The notes under the pieces: model-generated
What the model was told of the DNA's origin: nothing
What the model saw: the letters and a program-made list of their open reading frames with translations, nothing else
Databases searched by the model: none
Assembly: GCF_003971195.1 (NCBI RefSeq)
Contig: NZ_CP034593.1
Span: 1,054,001-1,118,000 of the forward strand
Length of the DNA: 64,000 bases
DNA from: Flaviflexus ciconiae
GTDB lineage: Bacteria > Actinomycetota > Actinomycetes > Actinomycetales > Actinomycetaceae
Reading direction: 5' to 3'
In this document: positions 26,742 to 36,215 of the stretch, piece after piece
Layout of the letters: each line of letters starts with the position of its first letter
Position numbering within the stretch: position 1 is the first letter of the stretch
Program-made: the position numbers and the translations under genes

Positions 26742-28057
26742 TTATTCAGCTCTCTCCCTACGACTGATGGAATTCATGGCTAACCCCAAAGGTACAAGGA
26801 AGAAATGCCCGAAGCCGACTTGTGGATTTGTGAGAATCGGATTCAGCAGTCCAAAAATACCCAAGAGAAGCAGCGACATAAGAAGGACCAACCGATGCTT
26901 GGGGGACGTAAATATCCTCCAGCTCTTTCTAAAGGCGAGCGCCATTGCCAGCAGTAGCGGAACGGAGACCCAAAGTCCAAAAGCACCCAAAAAGTCGAGC
27001 CAGCTAGAGTGCTGCCCAATCGATTGGCCTGAGAGATAACCCCCGCCTTCAACGCCAAGCAACGGATTGTCGATGAATGCGTTCCATGAAGTTTGATACA
27101 AACGCAAGCGTCCCTCAGTCATACCGTCTAGTCCAAACTGTAGGGACTGACCAAAGTCTAGAAGTCTTTGCGACACAATCGGCGTCAATTGACCTTCCAT
27201 AGCCACATGAGAGATAAACCTACCAAGCTCGCGCGAAAACGATGCAATGACGACTGATGCGAGAAAAAGAATGAACACCAATGCGCTGGGGCGTTTAGCC
27301 CCAATGAGGAGTAGCACCGAAACAAGTGTGAGAGAAAAGGCGATCGTATAGTTGGAAATTGTGATGGTCCAAAGCACCAATGCCAACACAACTAGGGCCA
27401 AAATTCGCACGTTGGGACGAGAGCGTCGATCGAGAAGAAACAGTGTTGCGGTAAGTGCGACAAAGGGCAACATGTATATAAATCCAAAACCCCGATTCCC
27501 GCTAGTTGGGAGGCTTCGTTTACAGATCGTTCAGCAGCCAGTAATCTCGCAGCCTCGGAGTTCCCAATCAGACCAACTACCGTTTGTAACGTTCCGATGA
27601 GGGTGGCAGAGAGAGCAAGCCAGAACAGGCTCCGAATAGTTCGTAAAGATACAGCATATTGCAGGTAATAGGTGGACATGATCATACCGACAACAGAGTT
27701 CAGCACGAGGTATACGATAACGGTCGTTGGCCGACCCCCGTATTCTCCCGTACCAAAAGCTACCAATGGCATCCATGCAATGAACAGAATTAATACAGTA
27801 AACATATCCGGGGTCCATTCCTGAGGCTGAACTAGGAATTTCCCACACGATATAAGCCAAATGCCGGCGACAAGCACCAACATCCATGGAGGTATTTGGT
27901 ACCCGATCATGGGCCAGCAAGCGTGAACGATCAGAATAGAAGCAGCAATCTTGTTTACCTTGGTCGGCGTCCTTAACCGCATTCCATTGCCCGAATTACA
28001 GCGTTGTGCCTCCAAGTTTTGAATTCTATCGCCGAAAGGCAAGATCGACGATTTCAT
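26742..28057 (-). pseudogene. Wzy-like polysaccharide polymerase, frameshifted
   Basis: Two overlapping frames make one protein of about 438 residues with ten or more membrane segments. The first (from ATG 28057) ends its homologous part at SEAARLLAAERSVNEASQLA; the second continues GFGFIYMLPFVALTATLFLL and includes the loop NAFIDNPLLGVEGGGYLSGQ and HSSWLDFLGAFGLWVSV, the O-antigen ligase/polymerase signature. The break is at a run of four Gs (plus-strand C run 27490-27493), and one additional G restores the frame as AGIGGFGFIYM. The gene overlaps the upstream glycosyltransferase stop by one base. If the frameshift is real, polymerisation would depend on the second Wzy-like protein at 4.8-5.9 kb. 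Confidence 0.8.
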
Positions 28058-29414
28058 TATTCTTCCAGTCCCTCTGGCAACGGTACTGAAGCCATGAGTT
28101 TGAGGATTCGTTCCGTTTGGGTATAAGGATCTTTTTGGGTTTGAACCCAGGTCCTTGCGGCCTCAGCACGCCTTCTGCGAATGGCCGGATCCATACTACA
28201 GACTTCGATCAGTTTATCTGCTAGACCTGCAGGTGTCTGTTCCTTGGTATAGAAAATATAATTGGCATACTCAACTGGTACTCCAGGTAGCTCGTGGGCA
28301 ACAACCGGAACTCCTGCAGAGAGGTATTCCATCAGCTTAGACGGGAAGGAATACTTCGTATATTCGCTGTTGTTCGTTCGCGGATTAACTAAGACGGTAG
28401 CCCGAGACTGGAGCTCCATCACCTCATCACGGGGAATTTGACCGAGGAAACGAATTCGATGATCGATATCGCTGTATCGCTGAATTGTAGATTCGGCGTC
28501 CCCAACCCCGCAGAGGATCAGCAATGCGTTTGGATCCGGAATCAATGAAAATGCTTCCAGAAGAGATTCGATTCCATATTCGACATTTAACCCCCTGAAT
28601 AGAGGATAGTGGTGCTAGTTGCTACATCCATCGGCTCCCGATACTGTCTTGCTTCCATACCGACCGTAGATACTCCCTCCACCACCACATACGGTTTCTC
28701 GAGGCGCAGATACTCCGCCATTTGCTCCGTTAAAAGGACAAAGCAATCTACCTCGTCGAGCCATTTGTATAGTCTTTTGGTAACAACACGCTTCACCGTC
28801 GAGTACAGAAAACTTGACTCCCCCGAGAGATTCATATACTCGGGGAGGTCCGGTACGATTAGGCAAGTTATCGTACCGGGGGACTTCTCCTTTACAGCTT
28901 TGAGCGACGCTAACATTGAGTAAGTGAATGAGTACGCTATCACAGCGGAACGCTGACCGCTGTCAGCCAGCCATTGGATTTGTGGTTTTCGTAGTCGGCG
29001 TGCCCTAGATATATGCTTTAACATCGGAAGGTTAAGGAAGCCTACCTGCTCCCCACTTCGACCAGGCGTATCTAAGCGAGCTGAAGGAATTATGACGCGC
29101 CGAAACCTGCTGGGGAAAGCACCTATAAAAAGTGACGAAAGAAGATGCAATCTGGTGCCGAGGTGCTCCGAAAATCCGCGTATCAAATTCCATTGCAGGA
29201 CGTTCGCGGCGTTTTGTATGTTGCCCTTCGAGTTGGCTACCACCCATTCTTGCGAAGCGCCTTCGAACATGCCCCCAATGAATAATAAAGAGATATCTTT
29301 ATGGCAAGAGGAATCACTGTTTTCTTGCCATGCAGCCGGTTCAGACGTCGCCGCGCGTGGTGCTGAGGGTGGCTTTTTCCCAATTTGATTGTCGCTCATA
29401 TCTGTTCCGTTCAT
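28057..29414 (-). pseudogene. Glycosyltransferase, GT-B type, frameshifted
   Basis: The 5' frame (from 29414, or an ATG at 29399) holds the N-terminal domain, ending KPYVVVEGVSTVGMEARQYR and TTILYSGG at a stop. The 3' frame continues LNVEYGIESLLEAFSLIPDP, ALLILCGVGDAE, TKYSFPSKLMEYLSAGVPVV and ends at 28057. The break is at a run of five Gs (plus-strand C run 28593-28597); one extra G gives the continuous YSGGLNVEYGIESLL expected of GT4 enzymes. Apart from that the domains look undamaged. The intact protein would have about 450 residues. It follows fnlC by 24 bases. Confidence 0.82.
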
Positions 29415-29438
29415 AACTAGGTCGCAACAGTAAGTTCG

Positions 29439-30581
29439 TTATTCCGCCTTCGGACGGCGAATATTCGTACGAACGTGGTGCGTTCCTGCCGTCGATCTAA
29501 TCAGGTTAATTACACGGCGCGCGGAGTCAATCACATGGTAGTCGCCCGGCGCACCTGCCTCACCAGTCGCGTCATGTTGAGCTATCGTGATTCGCACAGC
29601 ATCCACTACATCTTCGGGATTCAGTCCAGTGGTAATAATCCCGCCAGTGTCAATGGCCTCGGGCCGTTCAATCGCATCGCGCATGGTCACGGCAGGGAAG
29701 CCCAAAATGGTCGATTCTTCAGAAATTGTGCCGGAATCAGAGACAACACAACGTGCAGCTTTCTGGAGCCGAACGTAGTCACTGAAACCCAGCGGCTTAT
29801 GCAGAACAAGATCAGCACTGGCGTGAAGTCGGTACTGTTCGATGCGTTTACGGGTACGGGGATGCGTGGAAACTAACATTGGTACTTCTTGGTCGATGGC
29901 AACAGCTGCCAACGATTCCAGGACGGACTGTAGTCTTTCGGGCGAGTCTACATTCTCTTCCCTGTGGATCGACGCTACCAAGTAGTGCCCCTCGACCAAC
30001 CCCAAACGTTCCAATACATCAGACTCTTCGATACGCTGTGCGTAATAATCGAGCACTTCTCGCATGGGGGATCCCATATGGATCACGCGCGAGGGGTGCA
30101 AACCTTCGGCCAGTAGGTTCCTTCTAGAGTGCTCTGTATAGACCAAATTGTAATCAGCAACGTGGTCCACTAAGTGACGATTAATTTCCTCTGGGACATT
30201 TGGATCAAAAGACCGGTTTCCTGCTTCGAGATGGTAAACAGGAATATGCATCCTTTTTGCCATGACTGCAGAAATGCATGAGTTAGTGTCTCCAAGTACT
30301 ACCACGGCGTCTGGCATCTCCCGAAGAAGGACCTGCTCAGTCCCCCGTAGGACATCGCCCAATGTCGCACCAAGTGAGCTTGTGTCAACGTTGAGGAAAT
30401 GATCAGGCCGACGCATACCGAGATCTTCAAAGAAGATCTCGTTCAGTTCATAATCGTAGTTTTGCCCAGTATGAACCAAAATGTGATTAGTGTGCTCCTC
30501 GAGGGCGGCAATAATTCTAGAAAGCCGGATAATTTCAGGCCTAGTTCCGACTACGGTAACAACCTTTAAACGTCCGCTCAT
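29439..30581 (-). CDS. fnlC: UDP-N-acetyl-L-talosamine 2-epimerase-type enzyme (FnlC/CapG)
   Basis: The ATG at 30581 has AAAGGG upstream and sits directly after the fnlB stop; the longer open frame upstream is not coding. The 380-residue protein has the non-hydrolysing UDP-GlcNAc 2-epimerase motifs VVGTRPEIIRLSRI, HTGQNYDYEL, VLGDTNSCIS, HLEAGNRSFD, PEEINR, SIHREENVD and VSDSGTISEEST. Alone it could be WecB, but coming right after FnlA and FnlB it best fits FnlC/CapG. That enzyme catalyses the last step to UDP-N-acetyl-L-fucosamine by inverting C2 of UDP-2-acetamido-2,6-dideoxy-L-talose. Confidence 0.88.
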   Translation of the reverse strand: MSGRLKVVTVVGTRPEIIRLSRIIAALEEHTNHILVHTGQNYDYELNEIFFEDLGMRRPDHFLNVDTSSLGATLGDVLRGTEQVLLREMPDAVVVLGDTNSCISAVMAKRMHIPVYHLEAGNRSFDPNVPEEINRHLVDHVADYNLVYTEHSRRNLLAEGLHPSRVIHMGSPMREVLDYYAQRIEESDVLERLGLVEGHYLVASIHREENVDSPERLQSVLESLAAVAIDQEVPMLVSTHPRTRKRIEQYRLHASADLVLHKPLGFSDYVRLQKAARCVVSDSGTISEESTILGFPAVTMRDAIERPEAIDTGGIITTGLNPEDVVDAVRITIAQHDATGEAGAPGDYHVIDSARRVINLIRSTAGTHHVRTNIRRPKAE

Positions 30582-30582
30582 T

Positions 30583-31710
30583 TCAAACCCTTTCGGCGAT
30601 CGTATCTGGATTAACTGGATCGAAAATATCGTTCGTCCAGAAGGACGTATATAACAAATCGTCCCCGGTATTGGTAATCTTATGGGCCCACATGGTTGGC
30701 ATATCAATTGCCATTGGTGTATCTCCTGTGACCTCAAATGTGTGCACTTCTTCGGTGAAAAGTCGTCGCATTGCGATTGTTGCCTGTCCGGCGAGGACAG
30801 TAAACCTTTCAACCTTTCGGCGATGAAAATGGTCCCCTCTCGTAATCCCTGGAACCGTGGTAGAAAACGACGACTGACCGCTTCCTCCATGGGATCGAAT
30901 AATTTCGAAAAAAGCACCCCGATTGTCTGCATGTCGTGCCAAACTAATAGGAGTTAACGAATCAAAAGTAAACGATCGATAGGTATTGAAGAGGTCTCGG
31001 TCAAACCTATTGGTAATATCTGGAATCTCGCCAGTTTGATAAATATCGGCAAATCCCGTCAGTCGACTCAATAGACCAGACACTGTCTCTTTTATCTCGA
31101 GCGCGGATTGCGATTCTTCACTTGCTGCACCCGTGAGAAGATCCGCCGCATTCTGAGCATGAAGCAGTGTAAGTTGCTTATCGTGCTCCACAGTCGGGGC
31201 TTCTCCACGGGCAAGAAGGTGCGAGAAGGTGGCCGTAACCGCATTGTAGAAAGGTCGACCATGTTCACCAAAGAGGTTGGGGAGTCGCAGGTCCACGTAC
31301 TTAAGGTCCAGCTCGGAAGCTACGCTGGCTAGAATATCGCCTGCCTTTGCCTTAGCCTCTCCATAAACAGTTCCGTTCCCAGCCTGCGATGAGTTTGCAT
31401 AAGCAATGACTGAAGGTGGCGATTCAGAGTTTCGAAGGGCTTCTGCAATCTGTTTAGCGAACAGAACATTGCCGTCCTGCACTTCGTTATCAGTCGCGCG
31501 GTTTACTCCCGCAATGTGAATTAGCCGCGATACACCAGTAACAGCATTGGTCGCCGATTTAAGATCAAAGTTCGTACCAACCGGAATTTCCCGTGCGAAC
31601 GTGTTCGATTCCCGAAGTGCGACCTTTGCGTGCCAACCTAGAAAGCCTCTGGCGCCCGTAAGGGCTACCTCATGCCCTCCCGTTGTCTGCAATTTATTAA
31701 TCTCAGTCAT
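30583..31710 (-). CDS. fnlB: Bifunctional SDR/cupin reductase FnlB/CapF
   Basis: The 375-residue protein has an N-terminal Rossmann domain (ALTGARGFLGWHAKVAL near residue 20, later YANSSQAGNGTVYGEAKAKA with the Y-x3-K pair) and a C-terminal cupin. The cupin begins near residue 250 (LTPISLARHADNRGAFFEII) and contains GDHFHRRKVERFTVLAGQAT and MWAHKI. That fused architecture is the hallmark of CapF/FnlB, which epimerises and reduces the FnlA product to UDP-2-acetamido-2,6-dideoxy-L-talose. Its ATG overlaps the fnlA stop (ATGA), and fnlC begins one base after its stop, so the three are one translational unit. Confidence 0.9.
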   Translation of the reverse strand: MTEINKLQTTGGHEVALTGARGFLGWHAKVALRESNTFAREIPVGTNFDLKSATNAVTGVSRLIHIAGVNRATDNEVQDGNVLFAKQIAEALRNSESPPSVIAYANSSQAGNGTVYGEAKAKAGDILASVASELDLKYVDLRLPNLFGEHGRPFYNAVTATFSHLLARGEAPTVEHDKQLTLLHAQNAADLLTGAASEESQSALEIKETVSGLLSRLTGFADIYQTGEIPDITNRFDRDLFNTYRSFTFDSLTPISLARHADNRGAFFEIIRSHGGSGQSSFSTTVPGITRGDHFHRRKVERFTVLAGQATIAMRRLFTEEVHTFEVTGDTPMAIDMPTMWAHKITNTGDDLLYTSFWTNDIFDPVNPDTIAERV

Positions 31711-32738
31711 GCTGACGGCTCCTCCCTCACAAGTTGCTGGATCTCGGGGAGGCGCATTAGAAGTTTTTTAGTTTCTTCGATTGAAAGTCGGTAGGTGTTC
31801 TCAGAAGTATAGTCATCAGTTCGAGAGATCGTTGTCTTACCCTCATCAAAATAAAGCTCATACTGAAGTGACCGTGCATCGAGAGGAACGCGGAAATACT
31901 CCCCCTCATCTGACGCTTTAACAATCTCCTCCCGGCTAAGCAACGTTTCGTGTAGCTTCTCCCCGTGGCGGGAACCGATCACATTGATTTCTGGATCATT
32001 ATTACCAAGAAGACTCGCTACCGCACGTGCCAGGACTTCAACAGTAGATGCCGGCGCCTTCTTTACGAAAAGGTCGCCCGGTGCCGCGTTACTAAATGCA
32101 TGATCGACAAGGTCCACAGAATCCGCCAACGACATGAGGAAGCGCGTCATAGTGGGATCCGTCAACGTCAGTGGCTCTCCTTTGCGAACCTGGTCTACAA
32201 ACAGCGGGATTACAGAGCCGCGAGAGTACATCACGTTACCGTATCTCGTAATCGAGATAGTCATCTCTGACTCAGGATTGTTACGCGCGAATGCTTGAGC
32301 GGTCTTCTCCATCAAGGCTTTGGACATGCCCATTGCATTAACAGGGTAAACCGCTTTGTCAGTACTAAGGCATACCAGAGATTTGACGCCAGCACGGACA
32401 GCAGCTTGCATTACGTTTAGGCTACCTGTGACGTTAGTAAGTACGGCCTGCTCAGGAAAGAACTCGCAGGACGGCACTTGCTTCAGAGCCGCTGCATGAA
32501 ACGCAAAATCAACCCCGCGCATCGCAGGCGCAACACTTGATTCATCTCTAACGTCTCCAATGAAGAACCTAAGTCGTTCGTCACTAAATCGTCGCCGCAT
32601 TTCATCCTGTTTTGCTTCGTCACGACTGACGATGTTGACCTGATCCGCCCCACGCTCAAGCAGATGTGTCGCCATTGTCGAGCCAAACGAACCTGTGCCG
32701 CCCGTAATTGCAACTTTCGAACCCGAAATTTTACTCAT
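31707..32738 (-). CDS. fnlA: UDP-GlcNAc 4,6-dehydratase/5-epimerase FnlA/CapE
   Basis: The 343-residue SDR begins MSKISGSKVAITGGTGSFGS, a TGxTGxxG NAD site. It has AAALKQVPSCEFFPEQAVLT, CLSTDKAVYPVNAMGMSKAL (the S-x-M-x-x-x-K active-site arrangement of this subfamily) and TRYGNVMYSRGSVIP. CapE/FnlA converts UDP-GlcNAc to the 4-keto-6-deoxy-L-talo intermediate, the first step to UDP-L-FucNAc. It lacks the membrane domain of the second dehydratase at 36.2 kb, so the two are distinct. A 226-base gap upstream probably carries an additional promoter or marks a joint between operon halves. Confidence 0.9.
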   Translation of the reverse strand: MSKISGSKVAITGGTGSFGSTMATHLLERGADQVNIVSRDEAKQDEMRRRFSDERLRFFIGDVRDESSVAPAMRGVDFAFHAAALKQVPSCEFFPEQAVLTNVTGSLNVMQAAVRAGVKSLVCLSTDKAVYPVNAMGMSKALMEKTAQAFARNNPESEMTISITRYGNVMYSRGSVIPLFVDQVRKGEPLTLTDPTMTRFLMSLADSVDLVDHAFSNAAPGDLFVKKAPASTVEVLARAVASLLGNNDPEINVIGSRHGEKLHETLLSREEIVKASDEGEYFRVPLDARSLQYELYFDEGKTTISRTDDYTSENTYRLSIEETKKLLMRLPEIQQLVREEPSA

Positions 32739-32964
32739 TGTTTAAACTACCCTTTGCTAAGCTCTTCTATCCTGATGCTACCCGGGGCTCCAAAACACCC
32801 CGAAAATTATTCTCTACTGGGTTACTGGGCTCCGTAGATAATTATCCCGTACCTGTTAATAAACTACAGATCGGGCCGCCAGCTTTCCTTAAAGACCACT
32901 CCTTACCACGGAATCGATAGCTAATGGAGCAACTCATACCTCCGCTTAACTGAAGAAGGCTCCC

Positions 32965-34206
32965 TCAATTTTGAGTCACTTCCATAGCTTCAATAATCTT
33001 CAAACCCGCTGATTTAGCCGAAAGGTTCTGTTCGTAATATTCTCGACCGCTTGCAGCCAGCATATTTCGCTCTAGTTCGCTCAAATCCGAAATCTGCTGG
33101 ACCGTGTCAGCTAGTGCCGCTGCATCCCCTGGAGCGACCACCTTTCCGGCACCCGATGCCTCAATCATTCTTGCTCCATCACCTTCAATTTGAGCGATAA
33201 TCGGGACTTCCGAAGCGAGCAAGGATGGAATTTTGCTTGGCGTCGTAAATCGCAGAAAATCGTTTGCCGCCAGACTAACTAAATGAATATGTGCTTTCGC
33301 CATCAAGGTAGGGACTTGCGATTGTGGCACTCGACCCAGGAACTCAATATTGTCAAGACCTAGCTTTCGGGCCTTAGCCTCTAGCTCCCTCTTCTTAATT
33401 CCATCTCCCACAATCGTGAACTTTATATCTGCTCTGGAGCTCAACATTGAAGCTGCCTCAATAAGCGTATCGAATCCTTGAACATCTCCAATAGCGCCCG
33501 CATACATTACGTTCATCTTGTCCTTGTCCAGCTCAATACCCTCTTCAACCCGAATCAAACGAGAGGGGCGAAAGAGGTCCTCGTTCGTTGGGTTCGGTAC
33601 ATAAACAATTCTCGAAGGGTCTACCCGTGGATTACGCTCAAGAATTAAATCTCGGACGCCCTTAGAAATTACTCCGATAACTGCAGCTCTGCGCTCCATT
33701 AGCCGAACTATATACGAAATAAGCCGAGTAATAACATCTCCAACTCGACCGTCACGAAACATACCGCTGTCCACGAGCGAGTCGGGCCATAGGTCTTGAA
33801 CGTGGAGAAAGACCGGTATCCTACCGAGCCGACTGTGAATCAACATGGGCAACGCCACCGTGACCGGCGAATTATAAACCCACATTGCATCTATATCTCG
33901 GAGAGCATCCCCTGCAAATAACGACGAGGTGAGGCTAAAACTTGAATAATTGACGGCTCGACCAACGGCAGATCTACTATGGTTTGGATACAAGGGTACT
34001 CGGGTTAGCTGAACATTCCCCAGAGACTCACGAGTCCTGGCTCGCATCCTATACCCGGGGTATAGCCGCCCTTCCGGATAGTTCGGGAAACCAGTTAAAA
34101 CACTAACGTCATGCCCCAGCCGTGTAAATTCGCGAGCATAAACTCCTGGCAAGGCCGCAGGACCCGTTTCAGGGTCGTACCACTGCGAGAGCATTCCGAT
34201 TCTCAT
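32965..34206 (-). CDS. Glycosyltransferase family 4 (WbuB-like)
   Basis: The 413-residue GT-B enzyme starts MRIGMLSQWYDPETGPAALP and contains FPNYPEGRLYPGY, VFLHVQDLWPDSLVDSGMF, MYAGAIGDVQGFDTLIEAAS, FLGRVPQSQVP and TTPSKIPSLLASEVPIIAQI. The N-terminus and the LQDLWPDS block resemble WbuB, the proposed L-FucNAc transferase of E. coli O26, whose gene also lies beside fnlABC. So transfer of L-FucNAc to the first lipid-linked sugar is a reasonable inference. It overlaps the stop of the preceding fusion gene by four bases, tying it to the initiating step. Confidence 0.87.
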   Translation of the reverse strand: MRIGMLSQWYDPETGPAALPGVYAREFTRLGHDVSVLTGFPNYPEGRLYPGYRMRARTRESLGNVQLTRVPLYPNHSRSAVGRAVNYSSFSLTSSLFAGDALRDIDAMWVYNSPVTVALPMLIHSRLGRIPVFLHVQDLWPDSLVDSGMFRDGRVGDVITRLISYIVRLMERRAAVIGVISKGVRDLILERNPRVDPSRIVYVPNPTNEDLFRPSRLIRVEEGIELDKDKMNVMYAGAIGDVQGFDTLIEAASMLSSRADIKFTIVGDGIKKRELEAKARKLGLDNIEFLGRVPQSQVPTLMAKAHIHLVSLAANDFLRFTTPSKIPSLLASEVPIIAQIEGDGARMIEASGAGKVVAPGDAAALADTVQQISDLSELERNMLAASGREYYEQNLSAKSAGLKIIEAMEVTQN

Positions 34207-36215
34207 ACCGAGTCCTCCGCAAATAGAACAGCTTTGATCAGTTGAGTATCGGGAACTTTAGGGTGTAAAAAACCGTCCAGTACCTGTTTTTGTCCGAACC
34301 ACATAACTTCCAATCTTCGACTTAGGCCCAAAAATCCCGGCGCCACTATGCCCACACCATTCGTGAACTTGATGAATCCTCTGCATAGTGCGCGCGGCAA
34401 CAATACGGGTGGGCGCCCACTAACGAGCTGTAGTACGTCCATCACAGAGAGACCCTCCCATGGTTGCAAGGCAATAACCGGTAATTCACCGCAGTGCCTA
34501 CCAACTTGACGGACATACCTTGCAAGACCGTTGACGCTGCTGACAATACTCGGCTGGTTTCCGGGACTAGCCACACTCGAGAATCGAGACGACGCAAGTC
34601 GTCGAAGCCTCTCAGTTGTGGGTCGACCTTGACCTTGAACTGAGGTTGCACGGATCGAGATGATCCCGAGCCTTTCATCCCGTTGAGTGGACATATTTTG
34701 GAACGCCAACACCGCTCGCTCCCCCAGTGCTTTTGAACGTGAGTAAGGAGAAAAAGGCTTCACGAGCAATGACTCGTCAAGCGTAGCCTTATTACCTTGG
34801 ACCGCAGCTGAACTCAAATGGATTAAGCGACCAACGCCTGCCTTCATTGCCGCATTTGCTACCACGACTGGCAGAAGAGAATTAGCGCCGTAAATCTCGG
34901 CGCTGTGCCCACCATCAGGCGTAGCCATGCCCGCCGCATTCACCACGACGTCCGCCCCGCGAAATTCATCGCTCAAGTTATTAACTAATTCGCTAATTGA
35001 CGCTTCTTGCAGAACTTCAAACCCATCGTTAATCCGCGGGTCGAGGCGAAGCCTGGGCGCTGACACACATCGAACTTCTTCACCCTGTTCCTCTAGGTAC
35101 CGCACTAACGCGCCACCAACGAATCCCGATGCACCCACTACAACCCAAACGGAAGGATTCCAGGACGACTCGCCCATAAGTACCTTCGGCATCGGGATGT
35201 CCTTTAAGGATGAGAGTCTTTGGCTTGGAAACTCATCGCCACGAAGGCGTGGCAATAGGAGATAGAAAATAGAAATAGCGAGCAGCAACACTGCCCCAGC
35301 CAGCCATCCAATTCTGGAGCTCGCCGTCAAACCACCGACCGACCCACTGGCTGCTGTAAACGCAGCGACGATCACCGCAACCTCCACATGCGATAGTCCG
35401 GTTAAAGTAAGCCTCTGGTAAGCATGTGTGCGATGAGGTTTAAATACCGGTTCCCCACGGAACAGCCGCCTGAATATTACAGACACCGCATCGGCCCAGT
35501 AGATCGTGAGCGGTGCGAGTGCGGCAACTAAGGGTATGCCATTACCCATAGCAACAATTATTGTCGCACCTAGGATCGCTCCAAGAAGATAGCTCCCCAC
35601 GTCACCAAGAAACAACTTTCCGCGGGCGAGATTCCAAGGAAGAAATGGAAAGAACGTCACGGCGGTCAAGAGACCTAATACCGTAACTTCCATAACCTCG
35701 CTGATGGCTCCAATCACTGCGAAGGATACGCCTGCAACAAGTCCGTGAAGACTTGATATACCGTTTATCCCATCCATAAAATTAGTGAAGTTAACATTCG
35801 CAGCAAAGCCCACTATAAGGATTGGCAACCAGCTCAATCCGTATTCGATATTCGGAGAAGCGAATATAGCAAGCCCGCCGCCGACGATTAATTGGGTACC
35901 CGCGCGTATTGTGATTGGGAGACCTCTATAATCCTCAACCAATCCTAGTAGGGCGATAATTAAAGCCGCCGCAAGCGCTACCGTGAGTTGCGCTCTGCCC
36001 TCCCCGTCGACAGCTAAAAGGACCAGGGGACCCCCGACGATAAACCCCAAAAGTGGTGCAACTCCCCCGCCACGAATCGTTGGAACTGTATGTGATGAGC
36101 GCTCATTTGGAAAATCCACGATTCCGGCTCTCACAAGTACGGGCTTAACGAGGAACGGAGACAGTGCCGACATTATGCCGGCCACTACAACTCCTAGCCA
36201 GACTCCCGGGTTCAT
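34203..36215 (-). CDS. Fusion of polyprenyl-phosphate sugar-1-P transferase (WecA/WbpL type) with an SDR reductase
   Basis: This 670-residue protein has two parts. Residues 1-325 form a polytopic MraY/WecA-type transferase with GLVEDYRGLP (91-100), NFTNFMDGINGIS (142-154), FLGDVGSYLLG (202-212) and the cytoplasmic HRTHAYQR (261-268). Residues 345-670 form a short-chain dehydrogenase with GASGFVG (361-367), VVVNAAG, HLSSAAVQG and the catalytic Y491-SRS-K495. In Pseudomonas (WbpV/WbpL) and Rhizobium (WreQ/WreU) these are separate adjacent proteins that start O-antigen with QuiNAc or FucNAc. Here they are one chain. It overlaps the genes on both sides by four bases, and the upstream dehydratase would make its 4-keto substrate. 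Confidence 0.9.
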   Translation of the reverse strand: MNPGVWLGVVVAGIMSALSPFLVKPVLVRAGIVDFPNERSSHTVPTIRGGGVAPLLGFIVGGPLVLLAVDGEGRAQLTVALAAALIIALLGLVEDYRGLPITIRAGTQLIVGGGLAIFASPNIEYGLSWLPILIVGFAANVNFTNFMDGINGISSLHGLVAGVSFAVIGAISEVMEVTVLGLLTAVTFFPFLPWNLARGKLFLGDVGSYLLGAILGATIIVAMGNGIPLVAALAPLTIYWADAVSVIFRRLFRGEPVFKPHRTHAYQRLTLTGLSHVEVAVIVAAFTAASGSVGGLTASSRIGWLAGAVLLLAISIFYLLLPRLRGDEFPSQRLSSLKDIPMPKVLMGESSWNPSVWVVVGASGFVGGALVRYLEEQGEEVRCVSAPRLRLDPRINDGFEVLQEASISELVNNLSDEFRGADVVVNAAGMATPDGGHSAEIYGANSLLPVVVANAAMKAGVGRLIHLSSAAVQGNKATLDESLLVKPFSPYSRSKALGERAVLAFQNMSTQRDERLGIISIRATSVQGQGRPTTERLRRLASSRFSSVASPGNQPSIVSSVNGLARYVRQVGRHCGELPVIALQPWEGLSVMDVLQLVSGRPPVLLPRALCRGFIKFTNGVGIVAPGFLGLSRRLEVMWFGQKQVLDGFLHPKVPDTQLIKAVLFAEDSV

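Noticed and set aside
6320..28597. Programmed -1 frameshifting as explanation of the G-run breaks
   Set aside because: No canonical X-XXY-YYZ slippery heptamer with downstream structure was seen at the polysaccharide sites, and the same lesion occurs in a truncated IS30; sequencing error or slippage mutation is simpler.
29439..30581. Annotation as WecB making UDP-ManNAc
   Set aside because: Possible from sequence alone, but the immediate FnlA-FnlB context makes the FnlC/CapG role in UDP-L-FucNAc synthesis more likely.
29439..30932. Longer N-terminal form of the 2-epimerase starting at 30932
   Set aside because: The extra 117 codons overlap fnlB and lack family similarity; the ATG at 30581 has a ribosome-binding site and the expected start MSGRLKVVTVVGTRPE.
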